Of a DNA stretch of 64,000 nt, positions 34,422-44,065 are shown in pieces. The notes below the pieces were generated by a model. That model saw only the letters and a program-made list of their open reading frames with translations. It searched no databases and had not been told where the DNA came from. The DNA lies in assembly GCA_944326815.1 (NCBI GenBank), contig CALVFI010000024.1:1-64000 (forward strand), in the 5' to 3' direction. This stretch comes from an uncultured Rikenellaceae bacterium. GTDB taxonomy: Bacteria > Bacteroidota > Bacteroidia > Bacteroidales > Rikenellaceae. A program made the position numbers and the translations under genes. Each line of letters opens with the position of its first letter. Position 1 is the stretch's first letter.

Positions 34422-35039
34422 CTATATCTCCTCGAAGAGGTTCAATTGTCCAATCGCATGATTGAACGTCAAACGATGATACGGCGTTACCCCATAGCGG
34501 GCTACAGCCAATCGATGCTCCCGCGTTGGATATCCTTTATTTTGCGCCCATCCATATTGCGGATACTCTTCTGCGATGCGGCGCATATATTCATCGCGAT
34601 GAGTTTTCGCCAGAACCGAAGCGGCAGCAATATTTGCATATTTACCATCCCCGCCCACAATGCAACGATACGGGATTCCGGACTGCGTTCTAAAACGATT
34701 TCCATCTATGAGTAATAGGCCAGGTTTCAATCCAAGTGCTGCCACCGCGCGATTCATCGCCTCGAACGATGCATTCAGGATATTGATCCGATCGATCTCC
34801 TCAGGTGAAACCTCCGCAACGGCCCACGCCACTGCCTCACGTTCAATCACCTCGCGTAACCGATCCCGATTTCGTTCTGTCATCTGTTTGGAGTCGTTCA
34901 ACAAAGGATGCTTGAAGTCTGGCGGCAACACCACCGAAGCGGCAAAAACCGCCCCAGCCAGACATCCACGACCGGCCTCATCACACCCGGCTTCCACCGT
35001 TTCCTGCTGATAGCAAGTTGCCAAACAAGTCTCTTTCAT
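34422..35039 (-). CDS. rnhB: Ribonuclease HII
   Basis: Cuts the RNA strand of RNA-DNA hybrids and single ribonucleotides in DNA. 205 residues. Catalytic acidic pair in [14 protein letters not shown] (Asp20, Glu21), then DGNRF with a third Asp, and [28 protein letters not shown], the family's second-half signature. N-terminus is short, normal for Bacteroidetes. It lies upstream of the phage-type cluster but has a separate end. Confidence 0.96.
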   Translation of the reverse strand: MKETCLATCYQQETVEAGCDEAGRGCLAGAVFAASVVLPPDFKHPLLNDSKQMTERNRDRLREVIEREAVAWAVAEVSPEEIDRINILNASFEAMNRAVAALGLKPGLLLIDGNRFRTQSGIPYRCIVGGDGKYANIAAASVLAKTHRDEYMRRIAEEYPQYGWAQNKGYPTREHRLAVARYGVTPYHRLTFNHAIGQLNLFEEI

Positions 35040-35113
35040 TCCTTTTTACTCTCTTCATAAAATTTACAAGCATCCATTCAGATACCCCGACGCTGCAACG
35101 CCCCCTTAAATGA

Positions 35114-35156
35114 AAACCGGAGCTTGCCCTTCGTTTCCAAACTGCAGCCCCGGTTT
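35114..35156 (-). terminator. Terminator after the DUF2723 gene
   Basis: AAACCGGGGCT pairs with AGCTCCGGTTT (one G-U) across a 21-nt loop and is followed by a T-rich stretch on the minus strand. Confidence 0.7.
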
Positions 35157-35177
35157 ACTCATTTATGATTCACACAC

Positions 35178-38100
35178 CTATTCCAAGCCAATCGACTTAA
35201 AGAACGACTGCAAATCAGCTACCTGCTCCGTCTGGCCATAGGTCTGTGCCATATGATACAGCTCACTCAGCCATACCAATTTCTCATTGATGGCGTATTG
35301 AACCAGATCTGCCTTGGGCCCGGTAAATTGAGCAAAATAAACGATATACTCTTTGAGTATGTTGGCATACTCTTCCAGGATGGCATTCGCTTTCTCATTT
35401 GCCCCGGCCATATAATAGGCCTCGATCAATGGTATGGTCAATTGAGGACTATGACGGATCTGATCGAACGGCATCTTCTCGATACCGGTATCGAGCACCT
35501 TGATGGCGCGCACCGTATCTCCCTCCATAAGCAGGCCCTTTGCCAAGCGGGCAAAAGCACTGCGCGCATTGGAAGCATTGAAATTGTTCTGTACGAAGCT
35601 GTCGGCATAGACCCGCTTGTCGGCTACATTTCCATACCGGAAGACATTCATCAACTTATCGTACATATACTCCGTATCGATACGGCCCACCTCCGGGATC
35701 GTCAGATTCTTATCTTGAGGGGTGTAAATCGGCACCAAACGATAAGCATACCCATCGAACTGCAAATAATCCCTGAGACCCAGAGAAGCGAGAGAATAGG
35801 TCTGAGTAAAATACAAAGGACGTTTCCAATCGAAGTTGGCCAACAGGTCGAGCAGCATCAGTTCGGACTTATCAATGCTTCCTTTGTCGATTTTGACATA
35901 GAGCGTATCTTCGATCAAATCAGCATCCCGTTCCGACACGATCCCCGATTCGATTACATTCTGCTTGTTCACCGGCACAGCCAACACCTTGGCCGGGATG
36001 TAATCTACATTCCGACCACCCAACTGCATCTGCGTGCGGGGATCATCGTTGTTCACGAATTTTATCACGGCCCGAATGTCCACCGGCTTACCTTCAAACA
36101 TATCCTGCACATAGAGGAAATCGTTCGTATTGGTGTACTTGTGCTTGGGCAGACTAAACGGCACGGGAGCCGACTCATTGGCGCGCAGTTTCATCTCGTC
36201 AATATACCAGTCGGCTCCGAGATAGCTCATATTCATCACCCGCACATCGGTACGCACCTCTTCCACCTCTTGGTTGTACCACAACGGGAAAGTATCGTTA
36301 TCCCCGTAGTTCATGATAATGGAATTGGGCAGCGTGGATTCCAGATAGTTGTACCCGATATCCCGAGCCACATAACGGTGTGAACGGTCATGATCGTCCC
36401 AGTTCTGCGCTCCGAGGACAACCGGTACACAACTGCACACAGCCGTTGCCACAACAGCGATTCCTCGATTATCCCTCTTTGCGACCTTCACGATCAAATC
36501 CCGCAGCCACATCACGCCGAATCCGATCCAGATACAGAAGGCATAGAACGAACCGGCATACACATAATCCCTTTCACGCGGCTCGGCAGGATTGGTATTG
36601 AAATAGACTACCAGGGCAACACCCATCATGATGAACAGCCACATCACCACCACAAAATTCCGCTTGTCCCGGTTCAATTGGTAAATCAACCCGATCAATC
36701 CCAGGATGAACGGCAGGAAATAGTAAGTATTTCGGCCCTTATTGTTTGCCATCTCGGAGGGCAGGTTATCCTGCGGCCCCAGATAGAGGGCATCGATAAA
36801 TTTGATTCCGGAGAGCCAGTTACCGTCGGTGAGTTCTCCTGTAGATTGGTTGTCGCTCTGACGTCCCACGAAATTCCACAGGAAATAGCGCCAATACATG
36901 AAATTGAGCTGGTAATTGAAGAAATAGCGCAGGTTTTCGCCGAACGTCGGCACCGTAATCATCTCGCCCTGGAACGGGATCTTTTTCCCCTTGACATCGG
37001 CCCAGGTCTGATAATCCTTTATGTGGGAATCCCGGCTCGACCACATACGAGGGAAAAAGAACTTGAACTCATCGGGATACTCATACCCGGAGATTGTTTT
37101 GGCAGGCTTGTACTTACCGTCCTCATCCAGATAATAGGTACTTTTCTCTTTCACCGCAATCGCAGGCGACGAGTACACCGGCCCGTACAACAACGGACGA
37201 TCCCCATATTGATCCCGATTCAACAACGACAACAACGCGTAAGGATTACTGGGGTCGTTGCTGTTCATCGGCGGATTGGCCGCTGCACGGATCACCACCG
37301 AGGCGTACGAACCATATCCGAGCAAAATGACCGTCATACAGAGAATAATCGTATTGGCCAACACCTTACCGTGCTTGTGTGTATACCAGATGCCCCATGC
37401 TGCCAAGGCAAACACCGCAAAGACAAAGAAGGTTATCCCGCTATTGACCGGCAGGCCGAATCCATTCACAAACATCCGGTCGAACCAGGCTCCAATAGCC
37501 ACCGAATAGGGAATGATCAACGAGTTAATCACAAACAGTATCACACCGGAGAGGAGCATCGCTTTCACCACGCCCCACTTGGTCACTTTTGGATATTTCC
37601 GGAAATAATAGACGAACACCATGGCAGGAATCGTCAACAGGTTCAGGATATGTACTCCGATTGAAAGACCCATCAGATAAGCGATCAACACCAGCCAACG
37701 GTTGGCATGCGGCTGATCGGCCACATTCTCCCATTGCAAAATGGCCCAGAAAACCAATGCCGTAAACATCGACGAAAGGGCATACACCTCACCCTCGATG
37801 GCCGAGAACCAGAAAGTATCGGTAAAAGCATAGGCGATCGATCCGATCAACCCGGCTCCCATCAAGGTCCATATCTGGGGTTTGGTCAGTTCTTCCCGCG
37901 ATTTGGCATACATTTTCCGACCCAGGTGAGTAATGCTCCAGAACAGGAACAGGATGGTAAATGCACTGGCCAGCGAAGACATCACATTGACCATCACACC
38001 CACATATTCCGGCGACGGTGCAAACATCGTAAAGAACCGCGAAATCATCATGAATAACGGAGCTCCGGGCGGATGTCCGACCTCCAGCTTATAGGAGGTG

Positions 38101-38222
38101 GCGATAAACTCCGAACAGTCCCACAGACTGGCCGTGGGCTCCATCGAGAGCAAATAGATCAGCGCGGCGCCGAAAAATGCGATCCAGCCCACGATCAGAT
38201 TACACTTCTTATAATAACTCAT
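35178..38222 (-). CDS. DUF2723 polytopic membrane protein (probable protein O-glycosyltransferase)
   Basis: 1014 residues. Begins MSYYKKCNLIVGWIAFFGAALIYLL with WDCSEFIATSYKLEVGHPPGAPLF, the DUF2723 signature that resembles the acidic loop of PMT-type (GT39/GT-C) transferases. About ten to twelve membrane segments lie in the first 590 residues, followed by a soluble, probably periplasmic C-terminal domain of 400 residues with TPR-like helices at the end. In Bacteroidetes such proteins are linked to general protein O-glycosylation. Role inferred from the family. Single gene with its own terminator. Confidence 0.85.
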   Translation of the reverse strand: MSYYKKCNLIVGWIAFFGAALIYLLSMEPTASLWDCSEFIATSYKLEVGHPPGAPLFMMISRFFTMFAPSPEYVGVMVNVMSSLASAFTILFLFWSITHLGRKMYAKSREELTKPQIWTLMGAGLIGSIAYAFTDTFWFSAIEGEVYALSSMFTALVFWAILQWENVADQPHANRWLVLIAYLMGLSIGVHILNLLTIPAMVFVYYFRKYPKVTKWGVVKAMLLSGVILFVINSLIIPYSVAIGAWFDRMFVNGFGLPVNSGITFFVFAVFALAAWGIWYTHKHGKVLANTIILCMTVILLGYGSYASVVIRAAANPPMNSNDPSNPYALLSLLNRDQYGDRPLLYGPVYSSPAIAVKEKSTYYLDEDGKYKPAKTISGYEYPDEFKFFFPRMWSSRDSHIKDYQTWADVKGKKIPFQGEMITVPTFGENLRYFFNYQLNFMYWRYFLWNFVGRQSDNQSTGELTDGNWLSGIKFIDALYLGPQDNLPSEMANNKGRNTYYFLPFILGLIGLIYQLNRDKRNFVVVMWLFIMMGVALVVYFNTNPAEPRERDYVYAGSFYAFCIWIGFGVMWLRDLIVKVAKRDNRGIAVVATAVCSCVPVVLGAQNWDDHDRSHRYVARDIGYNYLESTLPNSIIMNYGDNDTFPLWYNQEVEEVRTDVRVMNMSYLGADWYIDEMKLRANESAPVPFSLPKHKYTNTNDFLYVQDMFEGKPVDIRAVIKFVNNDDPRTQMQLGGRNVDYIPAKVLAVPVNKQNVIESGIVSERDADLIEDTLYVKIDKGSIDKSELMLLDLLANFDWKRPLYFTQTYSLASLGLRDYLQFDGYAYRLVPIYTPQDKNLTIPEVGRIDTEYMYDKLMNVFRYGNVADKRVYADSFVQNNFNASNARSAFARLAKGLLMEGDTVRAIKVLDTGIEKMPFDQIRHSPQLTIPLIEAYYMAGANEKANAILEEYANILKEYIVYFAQFTGPKADLVQYAINEKLVWLSELYHMAQTYGQTEQVADLQSFFKSIGLE

Positions 38223-38382
38223 TTATGATGCTTTTAAGATTATACAAGCACGGAATTGCTGCAAAATTAAAAAAATAACGGTGCAATCCGACAAATATTC
38301 TCGAACTTAATCAGAAAGTTGTTAATTTTACACCGTTTATTCTATCTCGCCCATACGGATAGAACTTTCACTCATTGAGACC

Positions 38383-38772
38383 ATGCAATTGAAGAAAATA
38401 ATTTTTCCGCTATTTTTAATAACCGTTTTCGCCCTATCCGGATGCTCGTCGCTACGGCCTGCCGTCATGTCGAGGAATTCAGCGCCTGGAGCGGGCCAAA
38501 GCGCCTTCATGGGAGAGAAGATACGCCCCGGAATGACTCGCAAAGAGTTTGTTGCCAAAAACGGAGAGCCCTATAAAACCGCTTTCGATATCGAAGAAAA
38601 CGGCATCCTCCACGAGATTCTTTACTATAAGGAGCAACTCGGCACATGGTATGTAATCAATATGGCATTCCATTTTCGGAACGGGAAACTCGTTGCCCAG
38701 GAGCAGTTGGCCGAGGAGTCTCTGTATAACAATGCCGACAACTCCTCCAACAAGAATCGCTCTTCGAACTAA
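38383..38772 (+). CDS. Small outer-membrane lipoprotein, SmpA/OmlA-like
   Basis: 129 residues. Lipoprotein signal FALSGC with Cys21 as acylation site. The mature part has IRPGMTRKEFVAKNGEPYKT, the BamE/SmpA-like motif (G-M-x-x-x-x-V-x-x-x-x-G-x-P), followed by four beta-strands and a Asn/Ser-rich tail. A Bam-complex or envelope-assembly role is possible but not shown. It is divergent from the DUF2723 gene and 47 bp ahead of cysS. Confidence 0.75.
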   Translation: MQLKKIIFPLFLITVFALSGCSSLRPAVMSRNSAPGAGQSAFMGEKIRPGMTRKEFVAKNGEPYKTAFDIEENGILHEILYYKEQLGTWYVINMAFHFRNGKLVAQEQLAEESLYNNADNSSNKNRSSN

Positions 38773-38819
38773 TTGACGACCCTACGCAAATCAAAGATTT
38801 ATCACAATAGCATCACATC

Positions 38820-40295
38820 ATGGATTCGAAACTGACACTTTATAACACGCTCACTCGTCGCAAAGAGGAGTTCATTCCCTATAACCCGCCCCGTGTAGGA
38901 CTTTATGTCTGCGGTCCGACGGTTTATGGAGACCCGCATTTGGGACACGCCCGCCCGGCCATCACCTTCGACCTGCTGTTCCGCTACCTCACGCAACAGG
39001 GTTATAAAGTTCGTTACGTACGCAACATTACCGATGTCGGTCACCTGGAACACGATGCCGACGAAGGCGAGGACAAAATCGAGAAGAAAGCCAAACTCGA
39101 GCAACTCGAGCCGATGGAGATTGCCCAATACTACACCAACCGATATCAGCAATATATGGAGAAATTGGGCGTCCTGCCACCTTCGATCGAACCCCGCGCT
39201 TCGGGTCACATCATCGAACAGATCGAATTGATCAAGAAGATTCTCGACGCCGGTTTCGCCTACGAGAGTAACGGTTCAATCTACTTCGACGTAGAGACCT
39301 ACAACAAGAAATACCATTACGGCAAGCTTTCCGGCCGGGTACTCGACGAGATGATGAGCAACACCCGCGAACTGGACGGCCAGGGGGACAAACACAACCC
39401 CTACGACTTTGCTCTCTGGAAGAAAGCTTCTCCGGAACACATCATGCGCTGGCCCTCCCCCTGGAGCGACGGATTTCCCGGCTGGCATCTTGAGTGTTCT
39501 GCGATGAGTACCAAATATCTGGGGGAACGATTCGATATCCACGGCGGTGGCATGGACCTCATGTTTCCTCACCATGAGTGCGAAATTGCCCAGAGCACGG
39601 CGGCTTGCGGACACGACTCCGTACGCTATTGGGTACACAACAACATGATTACGATCAACGGGCAGAAGATGGGAAAATCGCTCGGGAACTTCATCACCCT
39701 CGAAGAACTTTTTACCGGGAAACATAAACTGCTCGCACAGGCATACTCCCCGATGACAATCCGCTTCTTCATTTTGCAGGCGCACTACCGCAGTACGCTC
39801 GATTTCAGCAATGAGGCCTTACAGGCAGCCGAGAAGGGGCTCGATCGCCTGATGAAGGCCATGGAGACGCTGGCTAAGATCACCCCCGGAGACAAGACAA
39901 CGGTAAACCTGAGCGATCTCGAAACCCGTTACCGCGAGGCCATGGACGACGACCTCAACTCCCCTATGGTCATCTCGGCACTGTTCGATTGGGTTCGTAT
40001 CATCAACCAGCTCCACGACGGCAAGGAGACAATTACGGAAAGCGATCTCGCCCAATTACGGACAATCATGCAGACGATCGTCTTCGATGTTCTGGGACTG
40101 CGGGATGAAAAGGCCGCCGGAGCCGCCGGAGGAGATGATCTGGTATCGCCGCTGGTCAACATGCTGCTCGAGATGCGTATGGAAGCCAAGGCAAAGAAGG
40201 ATTGGGCCACTTCCGACAAGATCCGCGACGGACTAACGACAATCGGCATCCGGGTCAAGGATCGCAAGGACGGTTTCGACTGGGAGATCGAATAA
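38820..40295 (+). CDS. cysS: Cysteinyl-tRNA synthetase
   Basis: Charges tRNA-Cys. 491 residues, class I fold. [21 protein letters not shown] holds the zinc ligand Cys31 and the HIGH motif as HLGH (40-43). WHLECSAMS and HHECEIAQS supply the other zinc ligands. KMGKSLGN (about 283) replaces KMSKS. The C-terminal half is the helical bundle that binds the tRNA anticodon. The S4 gene follows after 13 bp. Confidence 0.98.
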   Translation: MDSKLTLYNTLTRRKEEFIPYNPPRVGLYVCGPTVYGDPHLGHARPAITFDLLFRYLTQQGYKVRYVRNITDVGHLEHDADEGEDKIEKKAKLEQLEPMEIAQYYTNRYQQYMEKLGVLPPSIEPRASGHIIEQIELIKKILDAGFAYESNGSIYFDVETYNKKYHYGKLSGRVLDEMMSNTRELDGQGDKHNPYDFALWKKASPEHIMRWPSPWSDGFPGWHLECSAMSTKYLGERFDIHGGGMDLMFPHHECEIAQSTAACGHDSVRYWVHNNMITINGQKMGKSLGNFITLEELFTGKHKLLAQAYSPMTIRFFILQAHYRSTLDFSNEALQAAEKGLDRLMKAMETLAKITPGDKTTVNLSDLETRYREAMDDDLNSPMVISALFDWVRIINQLHDGKETITESDLAQLRTIMQTIVFDVLGLRDEKAAGAAGGDDLVSPLVNMLLEMRMEAKAKKDWATSDKIRDGLTTIGIRVKDRKDGFDWEIE

Positions 40296-40308
40296 CGGAG
40301 ACGCAATC

Positions 40309-40707
40309 ATGGAGGTACGGATTGACAAATGGCTGTGGGCAGTACGCCTCTACAAAACGCGTAGCGATGCCGCCGAAGCATGTCGCACCAATCGCGTGCT
40401 AATCAACGGCAGCTACACCAAACCCTCGCGAGAGGTGAAAGAGGGCGATGTCGTCTCGGTCAAGAAGATGCCGGTCACCTATTCGTTTCGGGTGATCGAA
40501 CTGGTCAGCAGCCGCCAGCCGGCCAAGAACGTCCCGCTTTACATGGAGAATATCACTCCGCAGGAGGAGCTTTCGAAACTCGAGATCCCGCGGGAGACGA
40601 TCTTCATTCGGCGCGATCGGGGTACGGGACGTCCCACCAAGAAGGAACGCCGCGAAATCGATTCTCTCATGGAGGACCTCAGCTATATGGAAGATGACGA
40701 CGATTAA
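40309..40707 (+). CDS. S4-domain RNA-binding protein, Hsp15-like
   Basis: 132 residues. S4 domain at the start: MEVRIDKWLWAVRLYKTRS, CRTNRVLINGS, SREVKEGDVVSV. The C-terminus is charged (TGRPTKKERREIDSLMEDL). Hsp15 (HslR) recycles 50S subunits with stalled nascent chains in other bacteria; this member has the same layout. Translated right after cysS, probably on the same mRNA. Confidence 0.88.
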   Translation: MEVRIDKWLWAVRLYKTRSDAAEACRTNRVLINGSYTKPSREVKEGDVVSVKKMPVTYSFRVIELVSSRQPAKNVPLYMENITPQEELSKLEIPRETIFIRRDRGTGRPTKKERREIDSLMEDLSYMEDDDD

Positions 40708-40774
40708 CTGCCCGCTCTCTAGAAACTACAAACAACGCGTATCGATACATTTCGGCCGTAAATTCGATTCATAG

Positions 40775-41338
40775 ATGTATATAGCACAAAGTAAACGCAA
40801 AGAAAATATCGCAGAGTACATTCTCTACCTGTGGCAACTGGAGGACCTGCTGCGAGCGCTTCAGTTCAGTCCCGAGGCCATCTATTCACAATTGGTAAAG
40901 CCTCGCGGAGTGAAGCCCGACCAGGAGCAGGAACTTCTGATTTGGTACATGGATCTGGTCAATCTGCTGCGCGAAGAGGGGAAGGATCGACAGGGTCACC
41001 TGGAACACACCCATCACCTGATCAATGATCTGCAAAACCTGCACAATCAGCTCATGGTTCTTTCCACAGGAGCTCATTACCGCACACTGTTTTCCCGACT
41101 TGCGCCCGAGTTGCCCCATTTGCGCGAGATTCTCGGCAAGCACGAAGTCAACGATATCGAGCTTTGCTTCCGGGCGCTTTATGCTGCGATGCTCTACCGC
41201 ATCAAAGGTGACCAGGAAAAGAAAAGTGCCATCGAAGATGTAATCACACTTGTCTCGCCAGTCATTGCGGAACTTGCCAAAATCTACCGACAAGTGGAAA
41301 GAGGAGAGATAGATCTTTTCGAAGAGAAGAAACAGTAA
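40775..41338 (+). CDS. DUF4924 family protein
   Basis: 187 residues, all helical, beginning MYIAQSKRKENIAEYILYLWQLEDLLR, the DUF4924 signature found in Bacteroidetes. No known function. A TACATTTC box (one change from consensus) lies at 40746-40753, so it may have its own promoter within the cysS group. Ends before a strong terminator. Confidence 0.85.
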   Translation: MYIAQSKRKENIAEYILYLWQLEDLLRALQFSPEAIYSQLVKPRGVKPDQEQELLIWYMDLVNLLREEGKDRQGHLEHTHHLINDLQNLHNQLMVLSTGAHYRTLFSRLAPELPHLREILGKHEVNDIELCFRALYAAMLYRIKGDQEKKSAIEDVITLVSPVIAELAKIYRQVERGEIDLFEEKKQ

Positions 41339-41356
41339 TCGTTCACAATACATAGT

Positions 41357-41398
41357 AAAGGGACGAACCACAAAAGTTCGTCCCTTTAATTTTTTTTC
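41357..41398. terminator. Strong intrinsic terminator
   Basis: AAAGGGACGAAC pairs perfectly over 12 bp with GTTCGTCCCTTT, loop of 7, then AATTTTTTTT. It separates the DUF4924 gene from the convergent end of the PUL. Confidence 0.93.
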
Positions 41399-41409
41399 AA
41401 ACAAATACA

Positions 41410-42573
41410 TCAATATACCTCCAAATCTCGCCAACCCGGGAATTCAGGAAACTTGGCATGCGGTTCGGTCTGATACCAGAAACATACCGATGCGATGTCC
41501 GACTGCTGCTGCAGATACCGGCCGCCATGTCGCCATCCCAGATCCTGAATAGTGACACGCAGATCCTTATCGAAACGAATCGGATCGGTCAGATGCCAAC
41601 GATACAGTCCGAAACGCTGCCGCGCACGATACGTTCCATCGGGCCGGATCACCTGATGCAGTCCGGCGTAAGGCGTGCAGAACTCCACATACTGTCCGTT
41701 CCGATCAAAGTTATACGAACCGCAGAAATAGTCTTCCGCCCCTGTACCGCAAATGGTAGGGAACTTTTTGTCGCCGTCGATGAAGAACTTGATCTCTCCT
41801 TCACCCCACCAACCGATATTGTTCACACCCCAGGCCATATAGACGCCTACATACTGACCCTTTCCTTTCACGTTATCGATAATCGTATAATCCGACGAGG
41901 TATTGACTTTCGTACGTCGGAATTGGGCATGGAAATAGCCGGCATCCTCGGGGACCTCCGTCAGCGTATAATCGATCTGATAATACAACCGCATCTCATC
42001 CTGATCGTTGATATTCTCCATCGTAATTTTACATTTCTTGCGAAAAGGCATCGGCCAATAGCAGTTGAATGCACTTCCCGGATTGACACACACCGCCAAC
42101 GAATTCAGCGGAGCATACTCACACCAACCCATACCGAAGAAATCCCCTACAGGACACTCCACAGAGGGTTCTTTTTCATCATCCCAATAGATACGGATAA
42201 TCGAGAAACGCCACAACCCCGTAGGAGTCATCCAAATATGCTGAATTGCCCCCGGACCATCGATCTCGGCCAAAGTAATCGTCTCATTGGGTTTGATAAT
42301 AATATAAGGATTTACCTTCCATCCCTGTCCCAAGTCACGAGCTGCATGTGCGGCATTGGCTTTGTTGGGCTCGGCGGCATCCTCCAGCCGAGCCATTCCC
42401 CCTTTTCCCTTCTCGCCTGTAAAATTCTCCGGAGAGATCGACCGGCTTTTGGCATTGGACAATTGGTAGATGTTATTCAGGCCGACATTCAGGCCATTGT
42501 ATGAATAAGATTGAGCGAACACCCCTGCTACAGTCAACAAAGAGACGAATAATGCAAACAAATTTTTTCTCAT
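41410..42573 (-). CDS. DUF2961 glycoside hydrolase, family GH172-like
   Basis: 387 residues from the ATG at 42573 (MRKNLFALFVSLLTVAGVFAQ), which gives a clean signal peptide. The body is a DUF2961 double jelly-roll: GPGAIQHIWMTPTG, RIYWDDEKEPSVECPVGDFFG, and a later PTICGTGAEDYFCGSYNF. These three match the substrate-site segments of GH172. Known members cut alpha-D-fructofuranosides or D-arabinofuranosides, some being exo-acting. Last gene of the PUL operon; periplasmic or surface. The sugar is not determined. Confidence 0.88.
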   Translation of the reverse strand: MRKNLFALFVSLLTVAGVFAQSYSYNGLNVGLNNIYQLSNAKSRSISPENFTGEKGKGGMARLEDAAEPNKANAAHAARDLGQGWKVNPYIIIKPNETITLAEIDGPGAIQHIWMTPTGLWRFSIIRIYWDDEKEPSVECPVGDFFGMGWCEYAPLNSLAVCVNPGSAFNCYWPMPFRKKCKITMENINDQDEMRLYYQIDYTLTEVPEDAGYFHAQFRRTKVNTSSDYTIIDNVKGKGQYVGVYMAWGVNNIGWWGEGEIKFFIDGDKKFPTICGTGAEDYFCGSYNFDRNGQYVEFCTPYAGLHQVIRPDGTYRARQRFGLYRWHLTDPIRFDKDLRVTIQDLGWRHGGRYLQQQSDIASVCFWYQTEPHAKFPEFPGWRDLEVY

Positions 42574-42615
42574 CGTTTTAAGGTTTAGCATTGATTTAAA
42601 GCGATTATAATATAA

Positions 42616-44052
42616 TTATTTTTTATGTAAATCTTTCGGACGACCGCCCTTGCGCCAGAACTCTTCGATCCGTTCGAGAGAAACGCCTTTTGTCTCTGGC
42701 ACGAAATAATATCCCCATACGATACCCACCAAAGCGATCAACGCATAGAAGAAGAAGGCGCCTGCCGGGTTACCGAGTGTTTCACCTCCGGCCTGTAACT
42801 CCGTACCCGAGACCGTAAAGGCTTTCACAATCTTAAAGAAGGTGAAGGTAACAGTCGCATTGAAGAACCATACGGCCAACGAGCCGATCGATGACCCTAA
42901 ACCGCGTACCTTTTGCGGGAAAACCTCCGAGATGATGAGCCATCCCAACGGACCGATACTGATAGCAAAAAAAGCGATATAAAAAAAGACGAGTACAACA
43001 GAGAGCCATTTGCCAACCTCTCCGAGCGTATTCATCAACAGGAAGCTGGAGCCCAACAATATCAGCGAAAGGACAATCCCCGTCATACCGATAAAGTACA
43101 GTTTGCGCCGCCCAAGCCGGTCGATAAAATAGATGGACACAATCGTGAACAGGACATTGATCACCCCAACACCCACCGATGCCCAGATCGCAGCTATATT
43201 ACCCTCGAAGCCGGCCATCAAGAAGATTTTAGGGCTATAATAAATCACCGTATTGATTCCTACAAATTGCTGGAAAAACATGATTCCGATCGCGATGATA
43301 AGCGGAGTGCGCATCCATCGGCTAAAGATTGCCCGCCATCCAAGAGCTTCCTTGTTCCGGTCAATCTCTACACGCATTTGGGTCATCTGTTCTTCAATCA
43401 ATTCTGGAGTCTCGATACGTTCCAATACAGCCCGGCTCTCCTCTTCCCGTCCGCGTTGCATCAGCCACCGCGGCGTCTCGGGCAGGAACATCATTCCCAC
43501 GAGCAGAATCAAGGCAGGGATGATTCCCACATAAAACATCATCCGCCAACACTCCAGATTACCCTCATCGGCAAATCCCAGGTCGCTCAGATAGGAGACC
43601 AGCACACCTACCGTAATAAGCAGCTGAAACATTGACACCATGGCGCCCCGTTTACGAGCCGGAGCAATCTCCGCCAGATAAAGCGGCACGGCAAACGACG
43701 ATACTCCGATTGCCACACCCAATAACAAACGAGCACAAATCAAATCATACACGCCGCTGGCAACTCCCGACCAGATTGTTCCGATGACAAAGATGACCGC
43801 CGAGGCAAGGATGATACGCTTTCGGCCAAGACGGTCTGTCAAACGTCCACCCAGTAGTGCACCGCCGATGGCTCCAACCAACACGGCGGTAGTAATGGTC
43901 TCCACCATACTGTCACTGACTCCAAAATAGGGTTGGAAGAAAGGGATGGCTCCGGAGATCACCCCTGTATCAAAGCCGAACAACAATCCTCCGCACGCCG
44001 CTATCGAAGCGATGACATAGATCAAATTGCGGTTATACCCTCTGTTTTTCAT
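42616..44052 (-). CDS. Sugar porter family MFS transporter (sugar:H+ symporter)
   Basis: 478 residues from the ATG at 44052; an upstream ATG (44121) lies within GH31. Twelve membrane segments and the sugar-porter motifs: GGLLFGFDTGVISGAI (TM1), GGRLTDRLGRKR (loop 2-3), PETPRWLMQRGRE after TM6, QQFVGINTVIYYSPKIF (TM7), and PETKGVSLERIEEFW at the end. Resembles XylE/GalP. Brings the hexose or pentose freed by the PUL enzymes across the inner membrane, which fits the kinase and isomerases at the operon's other end. Confidence 0.95.
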   Translation of the reverse strand: MKNRGYNRNLIYVIASIAACGGLLFGFDTGVISGAIPFFQPYFGVSDSMVETITTAVLVGAIGGALLGGRLTDRLGRKRIILASAVIFVIGTIWSGVASGVYDLICARLLLGVAIGVSSFAVPLYLAEIAPARKRGAMVSMFQLLITVGVLVSYLSDLGFADEGNLECWRMMFYVGIIPALILLVGMMFLPETPRWLMQRGREEESRAVLERIETPELIEEQMTQMRVEIDRNKEALGWRAIFSRWMRTPLIIAIGIMFFQQFVGINTVIYYSPKIFLMAGFEGNIAAIWASVGVGVINVLFTIVSIYFIDRLGRRKLYFIGMTGIVLSLILLGSSFLLMNTLGEVGKWLSVVLVFFYIAFFAISIGPLGWLIISEVFPQKVRGLGSSIGSLAVWFFNATVTFTFFKIVKAFTVSGTELQAGGETLGNPAGAFFFYALIALVGIVWGYYFVPETKGVSLERIEEFWRKGGRPKDLHKK

Positions 44053-44065
44053 AAGAATATTAAGA

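Noticed and set aside
36390..37664. 424-codon plus-strand frame opposite the DUF2723 gene
   Set aside because: Antisense shadow; His/Gln/Arg-rich, no family.
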